This document shows, in pieces, positions 45,201-50,701 of a DNA stretch of 57,575 bases. How positions within the stretch are numbered: position 1 is the first letter of the stretch; every line of letters begins with the position of its first letter. The position numbers and the translations under genes are program-made. The notes under the pieces are model-generated. The model worked only from the letters and a program-made list of their open reading frames with translations. It searched no databases and was not told the origin of the DNA. Source of the DNA: F23-B02 sp045601285 (GTDB taxonomy: Bacteria > Bacillota > Clostridia > Oscillospirales > Oscillospiraceae); assembly GCA_045601285.1 (NCBI GenBank), contig JAZRZJ010000053.1, positions 1-57,575 of the forward strand, in the 5' to 3' direction.

Positions 45201-45307
45201 ATTATACACAAAATTAAGTGCATAGTCAATTGACAAAGTGCACAAAGTTAAGTGCATATTGCTGTGAAAATTGTACACTTGACTTTGTGCATAATGCGTG
45301 CTATAAT
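45201..45307. promoter_or_regulatory. Bidirectional promoter with three repressor operators
   Basis: Rightward promoter: TTGACT (45279-45284), 17 bp, TATAAT (45302-45307). Leftward promoter: TTGACT (45224-45229), 17 bp, TATAAT (45201-45206). Three 18-bp near-palindromes of type TGCACAAAGTTAAGTGCA lie at 45205-45222, 45239-45256 and 45274-45291 (third inverted), with centres 34-35 bp apart. Sites one and three cover the two promoters. This is the layout of a phage-type repressor switch. Confidence 0.8.
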
Positions 45308-45355
45308 GAGGACAATGGAAGAGAGGCTCTTTTTTAGAGCCGGGGGAGGTCATCA

Positions 45356-45565
45356 ATGCCTATCGTTTACACAAAACTCTTTGATCTTTTGAAAGAAAAG
45401 GGCTATACCACATACAGGATCAGGCAAGAAAAGCTGATCGGTCAGGGTACATTAACAGCACTGAAAAACGGGACAGGCGGGCTTGACGCAAAGACAATAG
45501 CTCGTCTTTGTGAGGTGTTGGACTGTCAGCCCGGTGATCTCATGGAGTACATCAAGACAGAATAA
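45356..45565 (+). CDS. XRE-family repressor (Cro/CI type)
   Basis: The 69-residue protein is one helix-turn-helix domain: YRIRQEKLIGQGTLTALKNGTGGLDAKTIARLCEVLDCQPGDLMEY. GGGGGAGG precedes the ATG. It is the likely ligand of the three matching operators upstream and would repress both its own promoter and the leftward operon. Confidence 0.88.
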   Translation: MPIVYTKLFDLLKEKGYTTYRIRQEKLIGQGTLTALKNGTGGLDAKTIARLCEVLDCQPGDLMEYIKTE

Positions 45566-45570
45566 AATAA

Positions 45571-45598
45571 CGGGAGCTTTGACGGCTCCCGCTTTTTT
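45571..45598 (+). terminator. Terminator of the XRE gene
   Basis: CGGGAGC-tttgacg-GCTCCCG with a T6 tail, 6 bp after the stop. Confidence 0.88.
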
Positions 45599-45929
45599 AA
45601 ATCTTAATTGTGATAGGAATGCTTTTTTCCAACCGTTTCAATTCCTCATCGAGGGTCTTTTTTACTTTGCTTTCGAGCTGTTTTTCATCTATCTGAAAGC
45701 TGCGCTCAAGCTTTTGAATTAAGTCTTTGCGCTCCTCTAAGAAGCTTCTCAGGTTATACGGGCGCATTGCAGCTTCGCGAGAATACCAAAAGTTAGCAAA
45801 TGCCCTTTCTTTAGGGTCATCGTAGTTCCTCTGTATTCTTTGTTTAATCGAAGTCTTAAACCAGTTATTATCATGGCGCTCAAATTCAGTGAGTATTTCG
45901 ACAATAACGTCAATGGTGTTTTGATTCAT
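45597..45929 (-). CDS. Hypothetical element protein (110 aa)
   Basis: The charged, helical protein (MNQNTIDVIVEILTEFERHDNNWFKTS...) has a coiled-coil-like C-terminal half (RKDLIQKLERSFQIDEKQLESKVKKTLDEELKRLEK). GGAGG lies upstream of the ATG (complement of cacctcctttcg). It is convergent with the XRE gene. I know no family. Confidence 0.65.
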   Translation of the reverse strand: MNQNTIDVIVEILTEFERHDNNWFKTSIKQRIQRNYDDPKERAFANFWYSREAAMRPYNLRSFLEERKDLIQKLERSFQIDEKQLESKVKKTLDEELKRLEKSIPITIKI

Positions 45930-45959
45930 ACTGTCACCTCCTTTCGTTGGTTTTCATTT

Positions 45960-46053
45960 GGTTACTTCCGCTTTTCCCTGCGCCCCAATTTTTAGATATA
46001 ATATTAGTTATTTATATACAATTTTTGGGGAACAGGGAAAAGCATCAGTAACT
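45960..46053. repeat. Long imperfect inverted repeat with AT-rich centre
   Basis: GGTTACTnnnGCTTTTCCCTG...CCCCAA (45960-45988) pairs with its complement at 46025-46053 (TTGGGG, CAGGGAAAAGC, AGTAACT). The centre of about 36 bp is almost pure A/T. It lies at the end of the 359-residue protein gene. It could be a terminator, a protein-binding site or an origin. Confidence 0.6.
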
Positions 46054-47131
46054 ACGGAAAATTCCTCTCATAATAACCGATCTTGACGCGGCGGAGCAGG
46101 TCTTCATTGACCAAACGTGTCAAGGTGTTTTTGCTGATCCCCTGCGCATAGAGCTCTTGCGTCGTCCATTCGTCGCCGGTCAGGGCATTGACACGCTCCC
46201 GAAGCTTTTTGACGGCCATTTCCTTGTTGTGTGCGGCGTTGTGCTCTTCGTTGTATTGCTTCATGCGCCCCTTGCGGTCATCAGCTTCGACGATCTCAAC
46301 GTCCTTTTCAAAATCAATAACAAATCGGTAGTGAGCGGGACAGATATCACCGTGATAAGGGTATTCACATTGCCCCTTGTAGCAATAGTCATATATCCAC
46401 CTTTTTAATTCTGCTGTTTCCCGAGCGGGCAAGGTTAGATGTATTCCGTCCTGATAATAGAGCTTTATCATAGCCTGATCGCAAATCCAATCACAGCGGG
46501 CTTTTCTCTGCTCACCTTCTGCGTCCTGTATTATATGGCGTTGGCTGTCAATGTAACCGGCGATCACGCCGAGCCATTCTTCCCATGTTGAAGATACACT
46601 TTCATACACCGCGCTAAGATCGTCTATCTCGAATCGGTAGCACCAAACGTCTGAAATGATACCGGGAACTCCAAGACTTACGCCGAAGGTGACCATCTTT
46701 TCAATGCCCTTTTCCCATTGCATACGGTTGTACCAAATCTGAGCTGTTTCAAAATCGCTGCCGCAGCACAGTGAACGCAAATCGAGCTCGTCTTGTATAT
46801 CTACCTCCACGAGCGGGTATTTCAGAGACAGAATGTGATATTGCAGCTTTGCCCGCTGATTGCCGCTGAGCAGGAAAATGTCATCCGTTTTGAATTTGAC
46901 CTTGTAGGGGTATTTCTTGTATTCGGAGAAATACGCTTCCATGAAATCGTTTCTGCGGTAGAGCTTATCGCAATACTTTATGTAATGATGCTTGTATGGG
47001 CGCTTCTCTATCATATCGTCACCGAATGCCGCTTCGATGACTATTTCCTTCGTTTTTTCAACGGTTACCCATGAGATCGGATAACCGCGAAAAAACTTTT
47101 CCTGAGCGGGAGTGTCAGAATATGAGCTCAC
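46052..47131 (-). CDS. Unrecognised element protein A (359 aa), paralogue of B
   Basis: The sequence shares long blocks with the next gene upstream: FRGYPISWVTV, HYIKYC, EYKKYPYKVKFKTDDIF, NQRAKLQYHILSLKYPLVEVD, GIEKMVTFGVSLGV, CEYPYHGDICPAHYRFVIDFEKDVEIVEADDRK. It differs by a C-terminal winged-helix-like extension (TGDEWTTQELYAQGISKNTLTRLVNEDLLRRVKIGYYERN), similar in style to the N-terminal wing of AbiEi-type antitoxins. The start is a GTG after GGAGGGAG. Its function is unknown. Confidence 0.75.
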   Translation of the reverse strand: MSSYSDTPAQEKFFRGYPISWVTVEKTKEIVIEAAFGDDMIEKRPYKHHYIKYCDKLYRRNDFMEAYFSEYKKYPYKVKFKTDDIFLLSGNQRAKLQYHILSLKYPLVEVDIQDELDLRSLCCGSDFETAQIWYNRMQWEKGIEKMVTFGVSLGVPGIISDVWCYRFEIDDLSAVYESVSSTWEEWLGVIAGYIDSQRHIIQDAEGEQRKARCDWICDQAMIKLYYQDGIHLTLPARETAELKRWIYDYCYKGQCEYPYHGDICPAHYRFVIDFEKDVEIVEADDRKGRMKQYNEEHNAAHNKEMAVKKLRERVNALTGDEWTTQELYAQGISKNTLTRLVNEDLLRRVKIGYYERNFP

Positions 47132-47225
47132 ATTCTCCCTCCGTCAACGGCTCCCGGGCATGGAAGAGCTCGTCGAAGACCTCCTTGCCCTTATCAATGG
47201 GAGCATCCTTTGTTGATTTCTTCAT
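47115..47225 (-). CDS. Possible 36-aa protein overlapping both paralogue genes
   Basis: The frame reads MKKSTKDAPIDKGKEVFDEL..., ending in ECELIF. A GAGGAA site precedes the ATG. It overlaps the end of gene B by 32 bp and the start of gene A by 17 bp, a pattern common in translationally coupled operons. It may only be a coupling frame. Confidence 0.4.
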   Translation of the reverse strand: MKKSTKDAPIDKGKEVFDELFHAREPLTEGECELIF

Positions 47226-48141
47226 TGCATTTCCTCGTATAGGTCTTGCGGTCATCGGCTTCAACGATATCAATGTCCGTATCGAATTCAATTCTGAATT
47301 CATAGTGACCGGTATTGATGTTCCCGTGATAAGGATAATCTCCTTTTCCTGTGCGGCAATAATTGTATATCCATTTTTTAAGTTCATTTGCCTGACGTGT
47401 AGGTAAGGTCAGATAGCTTCCCTGCTGATAGTAAAGCATCGAGCCGGCACCTTGACATAGCCCATCAAAAACCATCTTTTTGTTTTCTGCTCCGACTGCC
47501 CTCTCAACCTCGTGTCTGTGGCTGTCAATATAGAACGCAATATTGCTGAGCCAAAGATCCCAATCATATTCTACACTACAAAACTCTGCATACGAGTTCT
47601 CAAATGTCGGCTTGTAACACCATAGACCGCGAGTGTCGCCTTGTACACCAAGAGACATTCCGAAAGTGATCATCTTTTCGATTCCTTTGTCCCACTTCAT
47701 ACGTTGTCTCCAATTCTGAGCAGTCTTATTATTAGAGGAGAAACTCAGACTGCTCAGCCCAACTTTGTCCCGGACATCAACGTCCACGAGCGGGAATTTG
47801 AGAGACAGGATGTGATATTGCAGCTTTGCCCGCTGGTTGTAGCTGAGACGAAAAATGTCTTTTGTTTTGAAATCGACCTTGTAGGGATACTTCTTGTATT
47901 CGGCAAAGTGCGCTTTCATGAAATCGTCTTCGCAGTATTTCTGACCGCAGTATTCTATGTAATGACATCTGCATGTCCACCGCTCTGTCACGTCATCGCC
48001 GAATGCCGATTCGAAAAACTGTTCTCTCGTCTCATCGACATCTATCCACGAGATTGGCTGACCGCGAAAATTCGATTCCTGAGCGGGAGAATTGGAATTA
48101 GTCTCTTCGCTTGAGAGACTGATATCGTAGTTTAAATTCAT
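47194..48141 (-). CDS. Unrecognised element protein B (315 aa), paralogue of A
   Basis: This homologue of the 359-residue protein lacks the C-terminal winged helix. Shared features include FRGQPISWIDV, HYIEYC, EYKKYPYKVDFKTKDIF, NQRAKLQYHILSLKFPLVDVDVRD and GDYPYHGNINTGHYEFRIEF...DIDIVEADDRK. A minus-strand TATAAT lies about 82 bp upstream (48223-48228). I cannot place the family. Confidence 0.72.
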   Translation of the reverse strand: MNLNYDISLSSEETNSNSPAQESNFRGQPISWIDVDETREQFFESAFGDDVTERWTCRCHYIEYCGQKYCEDDFMKAHFAEYKKYPYKVDFKTKDIFRLSYNQRAKLQYHILSLKFPLVDVDVRDKVGLSSLSFSSNNKTAQNWRQRMKWDKGIEKMITFGMSLGVQGDTRGLWCYKPTFENSYAEFCSVEYDWDLWLSNIAFYIDSHRHEVERAVGAENKKMVFDGLCQGAGSMLYYQQGSYLTLPTRQANELKKWIYNYCRTGKGDYPYHGNINTGHYEFRIEFDTDIDIVEADDRKTYTRKCNEEINKGCSH

Positions 48142-48653
48142 AGTATTATGAATTCACTCCTTTTTCTCTTAATTAGTAAAGTGTTTTTGAGATTTTTTTC
48201 ATCTCTCTCACTTTCTATATATATTATACCATAAAAATTTTTTTAGATAAAAATACAGGCATTATTGAAGAAAAATGAGGAATATCGGAACTTTTCTCAA
48301 ACATTCAGCGTTGAGCGGGCAACACGAATAATTCTGTCCGAGCGGGAGCGGGAGAGGTTTTGAATGTGTATATTCAAAATCCGAGCGGGAGAGCAGGACT
48401 TGTATAATGCTAAGGTATGCACGCTCTGAGCGGGAGTGTTATCAGCTATACAGCAGGGGAGCGGGAGCGGATGCACAGTCTTACCCCGGGGGGATGGTTT
48501 TGGGAAAACTTCGACCATACGCTTAATATGAGCTTTATTCCCCGGTTTTCCCGAACGCCGAAAGATCACGGGAAACACGAACGATAACGGCGGACGCGAA
48601 AAGAGGACGACACGGGAAAAACACGTGTCGTCCTTCGTCTTTCGTATTCGGTT
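48142..48653. other. Gene-free region with clustered GAGCGGGAG motifs and an operator-like site
   Basis: The left part is AT-rich, with a candidate promoter for gene B. From 48313 to 48467, GAGCGGGA/C occurs seven times (48313, 48340, 48346, 48383, 48428, 48459 and a partial at 48465). The same word also appears near the 5' ends of genes A (47104) and B (48081). TTGAATGTGTATATTCAA (48360-48377) matches the WYL-linked site. ORFs here look spurious. Confidence 0.65.
48604..48634 (-). terminator. Terminator of the 49.1-48.7 kb gene pair
   Basis: AGGACGACACG and CGTGTCGTCCT form an 11-bp perfect stem around a 9-base loop, followed on the minus strand by CTTTTC. Confidence 0.8.
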
Positions 48654-49082
48654 TTACGCTGCATGGTCGGTACCTATCGTTGGCTGTTCGACGGGCAGCA
48701 CTGTCAGATTCAGCTTCTCACCGGAGAAATCGGGGAGTTCTCTGTAATCGGGGAACTGACGGACAAACCAGTCTTTGACATACTTGTAGGGGCTGGGCTG
48801 CCCTTTGGACATTGCTTTGACGATCTCAAACTGTGCCTGAAGCTCTTCCGCATTGGCAAACACGCTCATGTACAGCTCCATGTTGGCATAGCTCAGATTG
48901 CGGTTGGGCTCCGCCTTTTTCTGCGTGCGGCGAGGCTTGCGCACGATCTTCATTTCGGGGAAGTCATCCCGGAGCTTCCGCAGCAGCTCGTATTCCTCCG
49001 AGCCGCAGCGGGCAGCGGCCTCTTCAAAAGCCTTCGTGAGTTGGATCGAATGGTTGATGTGGTCGATCTTGTATTTCTTCAT
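48654..49082 (-). CDS. Hypothetical element protein C (142 aa), paralogue of D
   Basis: It starts MKKYKIDHINHSIQLTKAFEEAAARCGSEEYELLRKLRDDFPEMKIV. The part NRNLSYANMELYMSVFANAEELQAQFEIVK...SPYKYVKDWFVRQFPDY matches the upstream gene (NKNLTYENMEKFI...SPYHWVLSWFLHSFPDY). GGGAGGG precedes the ATG. The function is unknown. Confidence 0.75.
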   Translation of the reverse strand: MKKYKIDHINHSIQLTKAFEEAAARCGSEEYELLRKLRDDFPEMKIVRKPRRTQKKAEPNRNLSYANMELYMSVFANAEELQAQFEIVKAMSKGQPSPYKYVKDWFVRQFPDYRELPDFSGEKLNLTVLPVEQPTIGTDHAA

Positions 49083-49096
49083 TACATGTCCCTCCC

Positions 49097-49507
49097 TTAC
49101 GATGCTGCACGCTGAAGCTCGGTGATCTCCGCTTTGACCTCCCCGGAGGAGCTGTCGAAGCTCTTGTAATCGGGGAAGCTGTGAAGAAACCATGAGAGAA
49201 CCCAATGATAAGGGCTCGTCTGCAACGAGGAGCGCTCCTTGATCTCGGCAAAGGTTGCCATAAGCGCCTCTGCATCGGCCTGAGCCTTGATGAACTTTTC
49301 CATGTTCTCATAGGTCAGATTCTTGTTGGTCTTCTTATCGGGATTGCGCTTGATGCTCTTGGTGATCATCTCAGCCTTGGGGCAGTCCTGCTTGAATGCC
49401 TTCCATGCTTCGTATTCGGGCGTGCCGAAGATCATGGCCTGCTTCTGGAAAGCCTTTGTGACGACACCGTTGCCGTCCTCGTTGATGCGGATCTGATTGT
49501 TTTTCAT
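49097..49507 (-). CDS. Hypothetical element protein D (136 aa), paralogue of C
   Basis: It starts MKNNQIRINEDGNGVVTKAFQKQAMIFGTPEYEAWKAFKQDCPKAEMITKS, and is collinear with protein C at about a third of positions. The pair is 14 bp apart and leads a leftward operon from the right end of the element. Helical and charged, with no known motif. An AAGGAG site precedes the ATG. Confidence 0.75.
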   Translation of the reverse strand: MKNNQIRINEDGNGVVTKAFQKQAMIFGTPEYEAWKAFKQDCPKAEMITKSIKRNPDKKTNKNLTYENMEKFIKAQADAEALMATFAEIKERSSLQTSPYHWVLSWFLHSFPDYKSFDSSSGEVKAEITELQRAAS

Positions 49508-49578
49508 GGTGATTTCTCCTTTTTTAATAAATGATTTTTTGTTTTTCGGGGTTTTGTGTTCCCCTTGTTTACGTGTAT

Positions 49579-49587
49579 ATTATAGCA
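49579..49587 (-). promoter_or_regulatory. Extended -10 promoter of the C/D operon
   Basis: On the minus strand the sequence reads TGCTATAAT, an extended -10, 72 bp before the gene D start. No good -35 is visible. Confidence 0.5.
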
Positions 49588-49738
49588 AAAAACGATTTTA
49601 AGCTTGGCACATAAACGTACAATTGCAAAAAATTAAATGAAAGAATGCAGAAACTTATCGCAAAGCATTCAAAAGTTGATGAAAGTAATTGAAAAGATGG
49701 TAAAAGTTGATTATTTTCGCTGAAAAACAATAAAAAGA

Positions 49739-49775
49739 TTGCCCGAAAAGGTGAATTTGATCACTTTTCGGGCAA
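49739..49775. terminator. Stem-loop near the right end of the element
   Basis: TTGCCCGAAAAGGTGA and TCACTTTTCGGGCAA pair with one bulged G; A/T-rich flanks. The surrounding 49508-49897 stretch holds no gene. It contains two AAAAGTTGAT repeats (49672 and 49711) and the right-end integrase-like sites. Confidence 0.6.
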
Positions 49776-49792
49776 AAAGAATTATTTTCAGA

Positions 49793-49897
49793 TGTTCATA
49801 GGCTTCACGCTTGACTGTTTTGCATTATTTTGATAGTATTTTAATCGTTCCAATGAATACAAGGTGTAATATCCTATAAATAAGGCAATGAAGTTAT
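49793..49897. promoter_or_regulatory. Right-end putative integrase arm sites
   Basis: TGTTCATAGG (49793-49802) is the inverted copy of the left-end CCTATGAACA. CCAATGAATACAAGGTGT (49850-49867) resembles the left CCAATGAACAAGGGGTGT. CCTATAAA (49873-49880) also occurs at 33903-33910. Confidence 0.5.
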
Positions 49898-50227
49898 ATC
49901 CACGAGATCGGCGTTCCGGCGCACATCAAGGGCTACCAGTATCTCCGCGAGGCGATCATCCTGACGATCAACGACATGGACATCATAAACGCCGTGACGA
50001 AGGTGCTGTACCCGACCGTCGCAAAGAAGTTCGGCACAACGCCGAGCCGCGTCGAGCGCGCGATAAGACACGCCATCGAGGTCGCATGGGACAGAGGCGA
50101 TATCGAAACCCTGCAAAAGTTCTTCGGCTACACCGTGTCGAACATCAAGGGCAAGCCCACGAATTCGGAGTTCATCGCAATGATCGCGGACTGTTTGTCC
50201 CTCCGTCAGAAGCAGGGCGTAAGGTGA
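49898..50227 (+). pseudogene. Displaced native 3' end of spo0A
   Basis: The in-frame fragment encodes IHEIGVPAHIKGYQYLREAI through SLRQKQGVR, the whole Spo0A DNA-binding domain, with no start or receiver domain; an in-frame TGA precedes it. It aligns without gaps to 33478-33807. Only Gly and Thr replace Asn198 and Val223 at protein level. A strong terminator and host-type repeats follow. This marks it as the original gene end, pushed away by the element (attR). Confidence 0.9.
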
Positions 50228-50244
50228 GAGAAGCCTTGAATATT

Positions 50245-50284
50245 AAAACTCTCCTGATTTGTAAGACAAATCAGGAGAGTTTTT
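50245..50284 (+). terminator. Original spo0A terminator
   Basis: AAAACTCTCCTGATTTGT-aag-ACAAATCAGGAGAGTTTTT is a perfect stem with T5, 18 bp after the orphan spo0A stop. The intact gene at 33807 has no equally strong terminator of its own. Confidence 0.92.
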
Positions 50285-50317
50285 GCTGCAAAAGGGACGG
50301 ATTGCCGCTGTCCAACT

Positions 50318-50486
50318 CTGTCATTCTGAACGAAGTGAAGAATCTCAATGGAAAAGCAAGAGAACGGAATCCCCCAGTCATGCTGACGCATGACAGCCCC
50401 CTTTAGACAAGGGGGCCACGATAATTTTCGGAAAGCTCACACAACGCTGTCATTGCGAGGCAGTGTGTACACTGCCTCGCAATCCG
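50318..50486. repeat. Dispersed intergenic repeats
   Basis: Three families follow one another: TGTCATTCTGAACGAAGTGAAG (50319), GAATCCCCCAGTC...GACAGCCCCCTTTAGACAAGGGGGCC (50369-50418) and TGTCATTGCGAGGCAGTG-tgta-CACTGCCTCGCAATCC (50449-50484). The rest up to 50701 holds an ACACTTCCTG/CAGGAAGTGTTTTTT stem-loop (50550-50600) and a promoter, but no gene. Confidence 0.8.
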
Positions 50487-50620
50487 TACCTATTCACAAA
50501 AATCTGCACAGAGCAATCCTTTACATACGGCTTGTTATTTATAAAACTGACACTTCCTGACTTATGGGCGCAAAACACAACAGACAGGAAGTGTTTTTTG
50601 CAAAATAACGGCATATTTCC

Positions 50621-50649
50621 TTGAAAATGTCCGATGTTTTGTTTATAAT
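50621..50649 (+). promoter_or_regulatory. Promoter of the caspase-like/VWA gene
   Basis: TTGAAA (50621-50626) and TATAAT (50644-50649), 17 bp apart. Confidence 0.75.
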
Positions 50650-50701
50650 TGTTATAAAAAACGAAAAGAAACCGACAAAGCAGATATAAGGAGGAGCCGA
50701 T

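Larger units (their letters stand above)
33478..49897 (+). mobile_element. 16.42-kb integrative element in spo0A
   Basis: The element is bounded by the two spo0A 3' copies at a constant 16,420-bp offset. It opens with a tyrosine recombinase gene next to the restored target. It carries a WYL regulator, an ATPase-TOPRIM pair, a restriction-modification cluster, a second recombinase, a SprT-like protease, a repressor switch and several unknown genes. Parts (36.3-38.2 kb) are far more AT-rich than the host. The dispersed host repeats common on both sides were not seen inside it. No conjugation or virion genes were found. Confidence 0.85.

Noticed and set aside
48313..48467. GAGCGGGAG cluster as a CRISPR array
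   Set aside because: Repeats are only 8-9 bp, spacing is irregular and some overlap; no cas genes are present.
48297..48578. Minus-strand ORF (93 codons) in the motif cluster
   Set aside because: It is built from the GAGCGGGAG repeats, with no ribosome site or recognisable protein.
49898..50227. A second functional Spo0A-like protein
   Set aside because: There is no start codon or receiver domain, an in-frame stop lies just upstream, and the position fits a displaced gene end.
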